Assembly (NCBI GenBank): GCA_964020085.1
Contig: OZ026607.1
Location: forward strand, 11,250,782 to 11,314,781
Source of the DNA: Micromussa lordhowensis
Lineage: Eukaryota; Cnidaria; Anthozoa; Scleractinia; Lobophylliidae
Direction of reading: 5' to 3'
Length of the DNA: 64,000 nucleotides
In this document: positions 1 to 11,812 of the stretch, one piece after another
Numbering within the stretch: position 1 is the first letter of the stretch
Layout: every line of letters begins with the position of its first letter
Translations under genes and position numbers: made by a program
Notes under the pieces: generated by a model
Database searches by the model: none
Seen by the model: only the letters and a program-made list of their open reading frames with translations
Told to the model about the DNA's origin: nothing

Positions 1-21
1 CTGACCTCGCTCCCAATGTGT

Positions 22-60
22 GGCTTCATAGCTCAGTTGGTAGAGCATCGCACCGGTATC

Positions 61-93
<33 letters not shown>

Positions 94-215
94 TTGATTT
101 TTTTCAGGCTTCTTCTTTCCAGTTGCTTAAATTGGAAAATTCACTGCGAGGATCATTCTTCACTTTCATCTATGACCGCAGTTCAAATATATGAATTATT
201 TCATATATATACTTA
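22..215 (+). mobile_element. tRNA-derived SINE
   Basis: The first 72 bases (22-93) fold as a tRNA: a 7-bp acceptor stem (GGCTTCA/TGAAGCC), box A (TAGCTCAGTTGG) and box B (GGGTTCGAATCCC), ending GCC with no CCA. The anticodon loop reads CCGGTAT, so the universally conserved T33 is a C and the stem has an A-C mismatch; a decoding tRNA is unlikely. A T-rich linker and a body ending in ATATATGAATTATTTCATATATAT follow, which I associate with abundant coral SINEs. The head would act as an internal RNA polymerase III promoter. It abuts the 5'-truncated Gypsy pol. The right boundary is approximate. Confidence 0.7.
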
Positions 216-834
216 CATCAATCAAGGCGCCATTGGTGGAGGTGGGTCCGAAGTTCAACCAGATCTTGGGGAACAAGAGTTATTTATTGGAACAGTAACT
301 AGTGCACCGCGTGTTGCAGACTCGGCTTGGTTTTCGAATTTACTTGCCGGCGGCACCCCGATTAAATTTAAACTGGATACAGGGGCCGAAGCGAATGTAT
401 TGCCACTCAGTGTTTACACGAAACTCAGAAACAAGTCACCGCTGTCGGAGACTAGCGTCGTTCTCTCATTGTATGGAGATTTCAAGGTGAAACCTGAAGG
501 GGCACTGAACTTAAACTGTGAAGCTCGTGACATGACAGCAAACCTGCCATTCTTTGTCGCCGCTGTTGAGTCCCCCCCAATTTTGGGACTTTCAGCTTGC
601 CAGAAACTCAATCTAGTTAAAAGAGTGGAAAGTATTGCCCAGGTTCCACTCACAAAAGAAGAGGTTGTTGAGGAGTTTCCTGATGTCTTTACTGGATTGG
701 GCTGCATGGCAGGCAGCTATCACATTGAATTGGATGACAAAGTTGAGCCTGTCATTCACCCACCACGAAGAGTGCCATATAGCCTGCTTGACAAGCTGAA
801 GAAGAAACTTGGACAGACCCACTCCTTCGGTTAA
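216..834 (+). pseudogene. Gypsy pol: aspartic protease and start of RT
   Basis: This is a decayed Ty3/Gypsy polyprotein fragment. The retropepsin active site is clear (LDTGAEANVLP, near 373-405), followed by the flap and a typical ILGL segment. The protease-RT linker follows, with a tail of the kind HPPRRVPYSLLDKLKK that precedes RT in these elements. Gag is absent: similarity starts just after the SINE, so the element is 5' truncated or interrupted there. The reading frame breaks near 800-834, where RT continues in another frame. It is a dead copy. Confidence 0.8.
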
Positions 835-1482
835 CAGTTTAGTCATTGTAGAGAAACGGGATGGATCACTGCGCCTCTGTTTAGATCCTAGAGATCTTAA
901 TGAGGCCATTCGCCGAGAACACCACAGAATTCCAACTGCCGAAGATATAGCAAGTCGCTTAAGTGGCAAGAAACGTTTCTCCATAGTTGATGAAAAGGAT
1001 GGTTTCTGGCAGGTGCGTCTAGATGATGAAAGTTCTCACCTTTGCACATTCAATACTCCATATGGCCGCTACCGTTTCAAAAGGATGCCATTTGGCATTA
1101 GTTCGGCACCAGAGGTCTTCCAAAAGAAGAATGAAGCCATATTTGGAGACATTGAAGGAGTGGAAGTCATATTTGATGACATAATTATTGCAACTAAACA
1201 TGACCATTAGCATGATGAAATCATGAGGAAGCTCTTGCAAAGGGCACGAGATGCAAATGTGAAGTTCAATCCAGCAAAGCTCCAGTACAAAGTCAGTGAA
1301 GTCAAGTACATGGGAAATATTGTGTTTGAGTCTGGATTAAAGCCAGATGCTGAGAAGGTGCTAGCCATAATCCAAATGCAACCACCCCAAAATAGAGAAG
1401 AGCTGCAGCCATTCTTGGGAATGGTGAATTATTTTTCTCAGTTTATCCCAATCAGTCAGAAATCACTGCACCTTTACGAAGT

Positions 1483-1489
<7 letters not shown>
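809..1489 (+). pseudogene. Gypsy pol: reverse transcriptase domain
   Basis: RT palm and fingers of the same Gypsy element. Recognisable blocks are FSIVDEKDGFWQV (first catalytic Asp), FNTPYGRYRFKRMPFGISSAPE, and the catalytic box as IFDDIII in place of the family's YIDD/ADD style. An in-frame TAG at 1208-1210 interrupts the domain; the frame then resumes through the thumb (YMGNIVFESGLKPDAEKV) to about 1460, where a second shift moves it into the RNase H frame. Stops and shifts in an otherwise conserved domain mark neutral decay. Confidence 0.8.
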
Positions 1490-2066
<577 letters not shown>

Positions 2067-2221
2067 TATAATATAGCTTTATTTAACCACGGGATCCTTT
2101 CACTACAAGGTGGTCTTCTAAAGAGCCGTGCATATTAAACCTAGTATAAAAAGCTAAGACTTAAAAATTACAAACATTATTGAAAAATCCTATAATAAAT
2201 ACTAGAAAAAAAAGGAGAATT

Positions 2222-3663
2222 CTAATGTATAATAGCGGAATAAAAACTATTTAAAGTAGTGGCCTGCTTAGCCTCCGCTGACAGACTGTTCCATGTTACC
2301 GCGCCCCTATAACGAAAACTTTTCTTGAGGGCCTCAGTGTTCGGTCGCGGAATAAACAGGTTAAGTTGTGCACCTCGAAGATTATGCCTGTGGATGGTAT
2401 TAACCTTGGCGAATTTGTCAGACAGGTATTCGGGTACAAGGTTATTTACAGTTTTAAACATTAGAGATTTTAGCTGTTTTGCACGTCTGTCAGCGAGGCT
2501 ATTCCATTTAAGGGCATGAAGAATCGGGGCGGATCTGGCATCCCAACTAGACCCTGTTATTATTCGTGCAGCCCTGTTTTGCAGTTTCTCTAGTTTTTGG
2601 CTGAGGCCATTTCCGATACAGCCCCAGACAGCACTGCAATAATCGAGATGCGGAAGAACCAATGACTTGTAAATTGTGAGAAGAGTACTCTGGTGACATA
2701 TCGGTCTTAGCCTTCTCAAGGCAGCTAGTATTTTGGCAACTTTGCCGATGACTTCGGAGATGTGGGCCTCCCACGAGAGTATCTCATCAACATGAACGCC
2801 TAGGCATTTGTAACTATTGACTCTTTCAATTGAGTGCCCGTCAAGGCATATGTGTGGTTCACTAGGGAGCAAAGAGATTTTTTGCCTTGAGCCTGTAAAC
2901 AGACATTTAGTCTTGAGGACATTTAGACTTAAACGGTTAGAATCAAGCCATTGCTTTAAATTGCCTAAATCATGAGTCAGGGATGAAAACAACTCGTTAG
3001 GGTCTTTGGAGGCAAACGTGAGATTCGTGTCATCGGCGTACATTCTCACATCTGATAGAAGGTTACAGTTTGGGAGGTCATTAATGTACAATAGGAATAG
3101 TAGGGGGCCGAGGATTGAACCCTGAGGCACCCCACAACTTATAAAGCTAGTTTCAGAATTTACATTGTTTATAACTGTAACCTGAGTTCTATCAGAGAGG
3201 TAGTCACTGAAAAGATTAAGACTTGTACCTTTAAACCCATACAGCTCCAATTTTGACAAAAGGATCTCATGGTCAATGGTATCAAAAGCCTTTTTTAAGT
3301 CAATAAACAGAATGGCATTTGTCAAACCATCGTCGATGTTGAGATACCAGTTGTCAGTGATATCAATAAGATAAGGGGGCCGAGGATTGAACCCTGAGGC
3401 ACCCCACAACTTATAAAGCTAGTTTCAGAATTTACATTGTTTATAACTGTAACCTGAGTTCTATCAGAGAGGTAGTCACTGAAAAGATTAAGACTTGTAC
3501 CTTTAAACCCATACAGCTCCAATTTTGACAAAAGGATCTCATGGTCAATGGTATCAAAAGCCTTTTTTAAGTCAATAAACAGAATGGCATTTGTCAAACC
3601 ATCGTCGATGTTGAGATACCAGTTGTCAGTGATATCAATAAGAGCTGTAAGAGTAGAGTGCAA
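2222..3663 (-). pseudogene. LINE ORF2: reverse transcriptase and thumb
   Basis: The core RT carries AILFIDLKKAFDTIDHEIL (first Asp), GVPQGSILGPLLFLLYINDL and VRMYADDTNL (catalytic YADD). The CR1/L2-like C-terminal region follows (SYKCLGVHVDE, LDYCSAVWGC, KLQNRAARIITG, PEYLSDKF) and ends at a stop at 2222. The frame is split by a 272-bp tandem duplication (copies 3103-3374 and 3375-3646), so the segment from DITDNWYLNIDD to GVPQGSILGP is encoded twice in different frames. That duplication alone would inactivate the gene. Confidence 0.78.
3103..3646. repeat. 272-bp tandem duplication inside LINE RT
   Basis: Two nearly identical copies, 3103-3374 and 3375-3646, both starting GGGGGCCGAGGATTGAAC. 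The unit length is not a multiple of three, so the RT frame is shifted. It is a post-insertion slippage or unequal-exchange event, or an assembly error. Confidence 0.9.
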
Positions 3664-3876
3664 AGGTCTAAAGCCAGACTGATATTTTGAAAGTAGCTTA
3701 TTGACAGATATGCATATACCTGGTTAAAGATGGTTTTTTCAAAGAGCTTGGCAATTACAGAAAGCACAGAGATTGGCCTGTAATTGGCTGGGTCAACCTT
3801 CGAGTCAGCTTTAAAAATTGGAGTTACTCTAGCACTCTTCCAGTCTTTGGGGATGATTCCAGTGGAAATAACTAGA

Positions 3877-5409
3877 TTAAAAATATGCGTCAGAGAAGAC
3901 GCAATGAATGTAAATGGTTAGGAGGCAAGATTGGATACCATCGAGGCCATCAGCCTTGCCCACAGGAATGTCATTCACAAGTTTACGCAGTCCGTCAATA
4001 GTAAGTAATTCAAGCTCGAAGGTGCTCTCACAAGATTCAATAAAGTCACGGAAACTGACTCGAGGGGGATTTATGTTAGCCGCTAAGTTAGGGCCAATAT
4101 CAGTAAAATGCCTGTTGAAAGCGTTGCTTAGCTCCTGGGGGTCAGTTATCACCGTGTCACCAATAATCAATTTTGAGGCCGGTGTAAAGTTTTTCTTTCG
4201 CGATAATAATGTATTGATTCCATTCCAAGTCGCTTTAGCTTTCCCAACATTATCCTCGAAGTAGTAATGATAGTAATTCTTCTTGGAGGCCTTAATAGAA
4301 TGGTTTACACGATTCTTAAGACGCCTGTACTCTGCCCATTTTAACTGATCACCGGTGACGGTTGCGATTTGCTTTATTTTGTCTCTTTCCCACATTAATC
4401 GTTTGATTTCCGGGATGAGCCAGGGAGCCTTAGAGTTTCTAACTCTCCTTTTCTTAACAGGTGCATGAAGGTTTGCTACCGCTAAAAATGATTGCTTCCA
4501 CACCTCCCATGCTTTGATAGGGTTATCAATCTGCTCAATTTTGTCCCAAGGAACCAGCGCCATGTCATTCATAAAGTCAGCAGGCATAAAATTTTTGTAT
4601 TGCCTCGATTTAAAGATTCGTGGGAGCGACCTAGGGCATGTTAATTTTCTAGAGACATAGATTAAACTGTGATCGCTGCAACCAATGTGAGACACACCTG
4701 ATGTAACAAATTTGCCTGGTTCATTGGTAAGAAATAAGTCGATAAGTGATTTAGAACTTGATGTGACGCGTGTAGGCTCCTTGATCAACTGAGCATATTG
4801 ATAGGATTCACAGAGTTCAATTAGGTGTCTAGTTTCATTAGCTGGGGTAACTGCCATCATGTCACAGTTGATATCACCTAGTATATTTGATTCAATATTT
4901 TCCGCTTCAATCTTTCCCAGAAGGACCTCGAACTTATCGAAAAGCTCAATTGGTGAATTCGGAGGTCTATACCAGTTTGAAAGAAGAAATGGCTTGGCCT
5001 TGGGTTTGTGAATTTCAATACACAAGAACTCAAGATCTGGATCAGAGAGATCGGATCTGGTTTTATATTCGATGACGTTACGAATGTACATGGCAACACC
5101 ACCACCACTTCTGCAACGGTCACGCCTAAGAAGTGTGTAGCCCTCTATTGACACTGCAGAATCAGTGAAGGTGTTGTCAAGACGAGTTTCACTTAAGGCT
5201 AGAATGTCTAATGTCTGAGATTGCATTCTTAAGCGAAGCTCGTCCAGGTATTTAGGCAAACTAACAATATTGACAAAGGCGATTTTAAAGCCCTTAAGTT
5301 TAGGTATACTGAAAGTTAGGTCTGGTTCCGATGTACAGTCGTGATCTAGTTCACGGTTAGAATACTCATTACACCGGAAGGAGGTAGGAATAGCAGGCTC
5401 ATCACTCAA
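3877..5409 (-). pseudogene. LINE ORF2: APE endonuclease and start of RT
   Basis: The N-terminal half is an apurinic-like endonuclease that nicks target DNA for target-primed reverse transcription. Visible blocks are FVNIVSLPKYLDEL, LALSETRLD (catalytic Glu), RSGGGVAMYIRN, NWYRPPN, GDINCD (Asp/Asn) and CSDHSLIYV (catalytic His). The region between EN and RT follows (RRLKNRVNHSIKASKKNYY). The RT entry motif KADGLDGI is reached, then the frame is lost near 3930. RT blocks 1-2 are spread over other frames at 3660-3930. EN looks complete; ORF2 as a whole is broken. Confidence 0.75.
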
Positions 5410-5412
5410 TAA

Positions 5413-5970
5413 TCAATTAGAGTTAAGATAGTCCGCATAGGAATTTGAAAGAAGTGAAGACCCTTTGCGGTTAAGGTGAACACCCCTACGATTTAAACGA
5501 GTCAAGTCTACATTTTTTATGCGGATCAATGTAAACCCACGAGAGCTACAAAACGACTTTAAAATCTTATTCGCCTCCTTGATTTTGTCATTAAATTCTA
5601 GGTTATCTGACCTGGGTAGCAGTGGTGAAATTGTAAGGTGCGTAGTCGGGAAATCCTGTTGGATCTGGGTTACCAGGTTGACAATTCCCTCGGCCACGCA
5701 GCGCGGACTTTCGTCGCGTATGTTATTAGTTCCAACATGGAGGATGATTTCATCTGGTTCTTTTCTGAGCAGGGGCTTTAAATAATTCTCCATATCTGCA
5801 ATTCGGGCACCCGAGAAGGACTTGACTGCCACATGCTTATCATTCGTTGATAGATCCCAACCCTGGACGTGTTGAATAATGGAATCCCCAGCTATGAAAA
5901 ACCATGTGATCTGTTGATGGATTTTCACAAGAGACCGAAATGGAGGGATTCTGAATTTGCGGTGCAGCAT
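5413..5970 (-). pseudogene. LINE ORF1: SGNH/GDSL esterase domain
   Basis: An SGNH hydrolase fold. The nucleophile block is AGDSIIQHV, the Gly block lies at SFSGARIADM, the Asn block is HVGTNNIRDE, and the C-terminal block is DLTRLNRRGVHLNRKG, with His in the catalytic position. Many CR1/L2-type elements carry such an esterase in ORF1; its suggested roles include membrane-lipid interaction of the particle. The domain is intact by eye, but the frame upstream is broken near 5885, and the first 30 or so residues of this frame are shadow sequence. Confidence 0.7.
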
Positions 5971-6787
5971 ACGAAGATCTCCGATTCTCGTGACTAGACT
6001 GATTTCGGTCAGTAGTCGGTCGAGGTGGTTCAGCTATGGTTGCGTTCGTTGAGAGTTTTGCCTTTTTGCTGCGTTTTTTCCTTTGTTTGGACTTCACGTT
6101 ATTAGCAGAAACCCAGGGGGATTCCTTTTCATGCATTGGTGCCACACCTTTCACACTTTCAGATATTTGCTCATGCAAATTAGTAGAAGAAATAGGAACA
6201 CACTCTTCTTCATTGGAGTTTTGAAGTTCGTTATTCATTAGTCGGATGGTTGTTAAAAGGCTCTTGTTCTCTTCACGCAGCGCATTAGCTTCCTGCTTCA
6301 AAATGATGTAGTGGGACTCCAACTCCTGCAATTTGTCTTGAAGATCTTTGTTCTCATTCTGCAGTGATATGACCAGCTCATTTGCATAAGACGCGCTTGC
6401 TTCGGATTTAAGATTCTCAATTTCAAGGCGGCAGGCTTCTTTGACCTTAGTCTCAATAAAAGAAGATAAATCTTCAATTGTGAGCTTGTTATTAGCACAA
6501 CTCAAGGCCGTTTCACGTTCATCCCTGTCAACATTCGAGCCGCTCCTCTCAAACGGCTCCTCGTCATGGTCTTGAGATTGAATGGCGGCTCGTAGTCGAT
6601 CGATTAATACGCTTTTATTTCCACTTCGTTTGAGTCCACGCTTGTTCAGTTCAGCTTTTAACTCGTCCGTCTTGAGAGAAGAGACATATGTTGTCGCGTC
6701 TGGAATCTCTTCGGAGGAGAATTCACGTTGTTCGGTGCTCATGGCTTCAGAGCTCACAGAGCTCGCAGACAGGCGTCCGTCCGCCAT
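5840..6787 (-). pseudogene. LINE ORF1: SAP domain and coiled coil
   Basis: 315 codons. Residues about 30-70 form a SAP helix-turn-helix (TDELKAELNKRGLKRSG followed by LIDRLRAAI), a DNA-binding module. Residues about 105-195 are a charged coiled coil rich in E, N and L, suggesting oligomerisation of the ORF1 protein on LINE RNA. A basic, S/P-rich linker follows (SKQRKKRSKKAK). The frame is lost near 5885 at a short T run, just where the SGNH domain begins in another frame, so the 29 or so C-terminal residues read here are out of frame. One continuous ORF1 is the likely ancestral state. Confidence 0.65.
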
Positions 6788-6849
6788 GGATACATGTAAT
6801 CGTAATTCAGTTGGAAATTCATAAAACGGATAATGGATTATGGCTTTGT

Positions 6850-7263
6850 CTGAATGATCAGCCCACAGATGCTGATTTGACCAATGACATGGAGGTCATG
6901 GTCCATAGCCTCATTGCAAACCTTCCCATGACTCCAGAGAAACTAGCTCGAATGAAGTCTGCAACAGCTCAAGATGATGACCTTCAGATGTTAAGCAAAA
7001 TTGTTAAGGATGGTTGGCCCTTCCATAGAGGGCAATTGCCTGTTTCAGTTGCCCATTACTGGAATCTTCGTGGTGAGATTCATGAAGCAGAAGGTCTGTT
7101 GTTCCTTGGCCAGAGGCTCATTATCCCACAAGAGAGGAGGCAAGATGTTTTGAATTGTATTCATGAGAGTCACCTTGGCATTGAAAAATGCAAGTCACGA
7201 GCCAGAGCTGTAGTCTATTTATTGGCCAGGAATGTCTACTGCAATTTAGAGAATGGTTGCTAA
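6850..7263 (+). pseudogene. Gypsy pol: integrase N-terminal zinc-binding region
   Basis: The Gypsy frame resumes at LNDQPTDADLTNDMEVMVHSL and runs through the spacer before integrase (WNLRGEIHEAEGLLFLGQRLIIP). It reaches the His pair of the HHCC zinc-binding domain (HESHLGIEKCK) and ends at a stop at 7261. The Cys pair (AKCSVC) is still readable just downstream in a different frame, so a frameshift lies inside the HHCC domain. Together with 216-1955 this is one Gypsy element split by the LINE. Confidence 0.75.
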
Positions 7264-7846
7264 ATGCTCAGTGTGTCTTAAGTAACAGAGAGTAAGCCAG
7301 AAATAGCCCCTCCTGCCACATGAAGTTCATCAGAGGCCATGGCAGAAGCTTGGTGCAGATATATTTGAACTGAACTCTTATTTAATTGTGATTGACTACT
7401 ACTCTAAGTATCCTGAACTTTGTATTTTGAAAGACAAGACAGCTAGCTCTGTTGTTACTAGCATGAAATCCGTCTTTGCCCGACAAGGTATTCCAGATGA
7501 AGTTGTTGCGGACAATATGCCCTTTTCAAGCAAGGCCGTAAATTTGCAAGTGAGTGAGGATTCAAAGTCTCTACATCAAGCCCCAGATACCCACAGTCTA
7601 ATGGCATGAGTGAAAGAGCAATCCAGACCATCAAGAACTTACTTAAGAAAGCTTGTGAAGATGGAAGTGACCCCTACATAGCTCTCCTGGAGTACAGAAA
7701 CACACCTATTTCTTGACTTAAGGAGTCACCTGCTCACCTCTTAATGAGTCACATGTTGAAGTCCAAATTGCCTACTGTAGAGTCTCTATTGAAACCTCGG
7801 TGACAACCCCCAACAGAAGCTTTAACAACGGAGTGATAAGCAGAAG
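7264..7846 (+). pseudogene. Gypsy pol: integrase catalytic core, shattered
   Basis: The rve core is readable in pieces. LGADIFEL precedes IDYYSKYPELCILKDKTASSVV (first Asp and following strand), and IPDEVVADN carries the second Asp. After a shift near 7560-7610, [19 protein letters not shown] gives the catalytic Glu block. Several shifts and a stop after HTPIS are present. No continuous reading frame survives. The domain order matches Gypsy integrase. Confidence 0.65.
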
Positions 7847-8266
7847 ATGTACTATGATCGGAATGCCAAACTGCTGCCAAGTATTAAGGAGGGTGAAGCA
7901 GCTAGAGTAAGAAAAGGAAAGACTTGGGAGCCTGCCATTGCTATTGCACAGCATACTGCCCCAAGATCCTACATAGTTAAAACACCTGATGGTACAGCCT
8001 ACCGACGAAACCGCCGTCACCTGCTCCCAACAGTCGAACCTCCTCCAGTGATTGTGGGACCAGCCAATGATGGGCCAACCACACCCTCAATATTGTCCGA
8101 TCCGCCAGTGGTTGTTACACCACCTGATAGTCCCAGCATGACTGAGTCACCTTCCCTGGACTCATCCAATCCGTGTAGTTCTCAACAGACACCTCCTAAA
8201 TGTACTTCCAGTGGCCGAACTGTCAGATTACCAGCACGATTCAGAGGGGACTATGTTATGTACTGA
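7847..8266 (+). pseudogene. Gypsy pol: integrase C-terminal region
   Basis: 139 codons reading MYYDRNAKLLP, then a GPY/F-like beta-rich domain (VRKGKTWEPAIAIAQHTAPRSYIVKTPDGTAYRRNRRHLLP), a typical Gypsy integrase C-terminus. A P/S/T-rich tail follows, ending GRTVRLPARFRGDYVMY at the natural pol stop. This is the longest undamaged stretch of the integrase. The start Met is probably internal, not a real initiation site. Confidence 0.7.
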
Positions 8267-8534
8267 ACTGTCCTTATACAGTGACCAGGCATTGAACCAA
8301 GTTTGCTGTTGACTGTATTGGTTTGAATGGCCTTTACATTTGCTTATTACTAGGCCATGTTGTAGTTGTTTATGAACAAGTTTTAGTTAAGGCAGCATGT
8401 ACATTTAGTAGTGACAGCAATCAGAAACAGACATTTCTGGTTATTGCTATTGTTTTCAGCTAAATTGTTGGCCTGCATTAATTTTCGTTTGTCTGTTTGT
8501 TTGTTTGTTTGTTTTTTTTTTTGACAAAGGAAGA

Positions 8535-8713
8535 TGTCATGTTTAAGTTAGTATAATTAGCATAAATTATGTTGCACTTGGTGAGTTGGGTTGTGGAATA
8601 AAGAATCTAAGATGGCGCTGTGTGCGCATTGAGTTGTAGTTAACAAATACTACAATTAAGGAACGCTTCTAACTTTTTTAACTGGTCTCTCATTAGTGTG
8701 CTTAAGGGTGACA
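8535..8713 (+). mobile_element. Probable 3' LTR of the Gypsy element
   Basis: A 179-bp segment begins TGTCATGTTTAAG and ends CTTAAGGGTGACA, imperfect inverted termini typical of LTRs. It is preceded by a purine-rich stretch (GACAAAGGAAGA), a plausible polypurine tract. An AATAAA lies at 8597-8602. The 5' LTR is outside the window or deleted, so the pair cannot be compared; both boundaries are inferred from termini only. Confidence 0.5.
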
Positions 8714-9193
8714 CAACAAGCACAACAGAATGATGACGTTCAGGCTCACAGCCGCTTCGAACGTAGTCAAAAATTCCCGGCAATATTTGATAAATCAGCG
8801 ATTTACCAAATCCAGTTGTAGACTATTGGTAAAACTACTAGCGCGTCCATTCTTTCAAAACATATTGCCCTTATGGCATCATACTGTTCTCTCTTCAATT
8901 CTAGTTTCGGCTTACCCTATTTATTTAAGGAAAACTCAATAGCTTTGTGAAAAGTACTCGAACAAGGCGACTCAGACGAGGAGTCAGACGCCATCTTGAA
9001 CTACATGTTCACGCCTGCGCAGTTCAACCGGAATAAAAAGAATCCTGTTATCGCAAACGCTTTATCCCAGCGTCTCTCGTAACCCGACCCGCTGGTCAAA
9101 GGGAACGAAGACTCTGGGAACGAGATTGGCCATACAGTCGTCCATTTTGTTTTATAACATAGCTATATGCTAGCGCGCGCTCTGATTGGCTAA

Positions 9194-9225
<32 letters not shown>

Positions 9226-9567
9226 GATGGTACATGGAAATGACGTGTGCAATGACGCGTGCAGTTTCATTTCAACTGCAAAATTTCCGTCGAATTTAGT
9301 GCAAGTTCCTTTGTTTAAATTTGGCAAGAAGATTATTCTGAACAATCCAAACCCTACATCGAGCCTTTGACTTTTGCCTGGCAAAGATGTTTACTTCAAC
9401 GTGAGTATTTTGACTTTGTTTGTCTACATTCTCATTGAGTATTTGTACTTTGTTTGGCTACGTTTTCATCATAACTTAATAAGCTTAATTCGAAGAAGCG
9501 AATTTTTCATTGAAAATTTTAGAGACCAAGAGGTTAAGCGTTTTCGTTCAACTGTTGCTTAACTGAT
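8714..9567. other. Intergenic, repeat-like, no gene seen
   Basis: No convincing coding sequence. Short open frames lack family features. The stretch near 9095-9200 (GGGAACGAGATTGGC, and GCGCGCTCTGATTGGCTAA with an inverted CCAAT) resembles dispersed repeat sequence. Confidence 0.5.
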
Positions 9568-9580
9568 TGTATAATAATTC
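9568..9580. repeat. Target-site duplication, left copy
   Basis: TGTATAATAATTC directly before the inverted PLE copy. The same 13-mer follows each block at 17751-17763 and 27815-27827. Confidence 0.75.
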
Positions 9581-9593
9581 GATAAAGGGGGCA

Positions 9594-9630
<37 letters not shown>

Positions 9631-9691
9631 TATTGCAAGATAATTTGGTTTTATCAACTGGGTTGATAATGTGAATTGTCCACCGTAAAGA

Positions 9692-9739
9692 GATTCGGAA
9701 GCTGACGTTTCGAGCGTTAGCCCTTCGTCGGAGCGAACC
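9692..9739 (-). ncRNA. Hammerhead ribozyme-like motif, inverted PLE copy
   Basis: Same motif as in the plus-strand copies. The 5' stem-I strand is GGTTCG instead of GATTCG, which still pairs with CGAATC through a G-U. The core has CCGACGA where the consensus is CUGANGA, then GAAA and ACGTC. Confidence 0.5.
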
Positions 9740-9830
9740 AAGGAATTGTGGGTTGTGTGTGGTTTATATACAGAAATGTGGAGCTACGCTATTGGTTGGT
9801 GCCTGGCAACGTGAAAAACAACAGAATGAA

Positions 9831-11706
9831 TTAGTTGAATGAAAAGCGTTCGTTGATACCGTGAGGATTAAGAGTGCCGATTTGAAAAATAAATCTTTGT
9901 TCAAGAGTTTTACGGCTTTCTGTGCCTCCTTGATGTAGGGAGAGGCCGCAGACTGCCATATGTTGCTTAGAATGATTCGGCATATTAAAGTGTCTAGCAA
10001 CCGGTTTAGAAGCGTCTTTATCGTCTTTCTCTACGTCGCGAAGGTGTTCTCGGAAACGGTCGCCTAGTCGTCTACCTGTTTCGCCGATATATAACTTTTT
10101 GCAAAGAGTGCAAGTTATACAGTAGATGACATTGGCTGAGGTACAGGTAAATTGATCTGTGATCTTTATGGATCGCTTGGGTCCCGACAATTTCTCAACG
10201 TTGTAAATGAAAGGACATGTTTTACATCGCGCGCGTGCGCATTTAAAAGTTCCAGGTTGTTCAGTCGTTTTGAATGCACTTCTAACTAAAAAGTTACCTA
10301 TGTTTTTGTCGCGTTTGAATGAAATTAATGGCGGTTGCGAAAAGATTCTACCAGTATCGGGATCATTTTGAAGTAATTTAAAGTTTTTGAGAATGATGGA
10401 TTTTACTGCGTGATTGTGAGGGTGAAATGTGAGGGTGAATGGAATTCTATTATTATTCTCCTTCTGAGACGTTTGTAGTGCTGACTGCCGATCAATTTGT
10501 TGGGCACGATGATGGCCTGCTTGAACAACAAAGGCAGGATATCCACGTTTGTCGAAAAAATTGCACATTTCCTCTGATTTAAAGGAAAAATCAGAGTCCT
10601 CACTACAAAGGCGACGAAGTCTAAGAAACTGAGAATAAGGAATAGAATTCTTGACGTGTGATGGATGTGAAGATGAATACAACAAATAGCTATGAGAATC
10701 TGTGGGTTTGTAGTGCACACTGGTGCATAAACCGTTGCCTTCGACAGAAACTTTGATATCTAGAAATGCCAAAGAAGTATTGGAAATTTCCCAGGTATAC
10801 TTAAGAGCCGGATGAAACGAATTAACAGCAGTTATAAATTGATTGAGTTCCTCTCTGGTAGAGGAAGTGGCGCCGACACAATCGTCAATGTAGCGACGGT
10901 ATAGCTCAGGTTTAGGGCCGTTGTATTGATTAAAAAATTCGTGTTCAATGTAGCCTACGAAAAGATTGGCGTAGCTGGGTCCCATTTTGGTGCCCATGGC
11001 CACACCATTGATTTGTTTATAATAACTGGTAGCGAATGAAAAACAATTTAGTGTAAAAACTAGTTCAGCCAGGCGGAGCAGTGTTTCCGAGCTTGGTTCC
11101 TTAACAGTGCGTAAATCAAAAAAATGTTTGAGGGCTAGAAGACCTTCGCCATTAGGGATGACGGTGTAAAGGGATGTAATGTCCATAGTAAAAATAAGTT
11201 TGTCTTCACCCAGGAAATTGAAATCGCGAAAAATTTGAAGGGCGTGTTGACTGTCTTTAACATAAGACGGTAAAGATCTGACGATAGGTGCCATAATTTT
11301 GTCTAAATAGCTAGAAATTTGTTCGGTAGGGCAACTACACGCAGAGACGATAGGTCGGCCTGGGTTGTTAGGTTTGTGAATTTTAGGCAAAAAGTAAATA
11401 CATGAAGTTCTAGGAGTGGTGATGATGAGATTTGTAGCAGTAGCCGGTAAATCTTGTTTTACTATAAGTTCGTTAATGGTGCTCTTGACAATTTGTTGGT
11501 TAGTGGAAGTGAGATCTTTATCAACTTTGGCATAAAAAGAGGTGTCGGAAAGTTGCCGCAAAGCTTCTTTTTGGTAGAGGTCGGCCCGCCAAACAACCAA
11601 AGCGCCGCCTTTGTCGGCCGCTTTCACAATTATGTCTTTGCGCTTACTAAGATTTTTAAGCGCCGCCCTCTCTTCCGAAGAAAGGTTTGAAAATTTGGTG
11701 TTACGA
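9831..11706 (-). pseudogene. PLE copy A: RT and GIY-YIG, 5' truncated, inverted
   Basis: The minus-strand partial copy begins inside the CDS at RNTKFSNLSSEERAAL, right at the head-to-head joint, so about 270 N-terminal residues are missing. The Met and leading residues read at the joint come from the leader of the neighbouring copy. RT (YIDD) and the C-terminal GIY-YIG endonuclease are complete. It carries the ATATN allele and a private Ser-to-Phe change (PAFVVQ). It is not expected to be autonomous. Truncated inverted partners of this kind are typical of PLE integration. Confidence 0.85.
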
Positions 11707-11812
11707 AACTTGCCCCCTTTATCCATTTGTTGTTTATCGCTGCGACCACTAACGTCTTGCCTTAGTATTCTTTATTCCTCAGATTTCAGACCAGAAGACC
11801 GACCACGAGACG

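Noticed and set aside
22..93. Functional tRNA gene
   Set aside because: Cloverleaf and A/B boxes are present, but position 33 is C, the anticodon stem has a mismatch, and a SINE-like body follows.
16..302. One long protein from the SINE through Gypsy protease
   Set aside because: The frame is open across the SINE by chance; the Gypsy protein similarity starts after about 216.
10403..10720. 105-codon frames repeated in each PLE unit
   Set aside because: They are alternative-frame shadows of the RT/linker coding region and repeat only because the units repeat.
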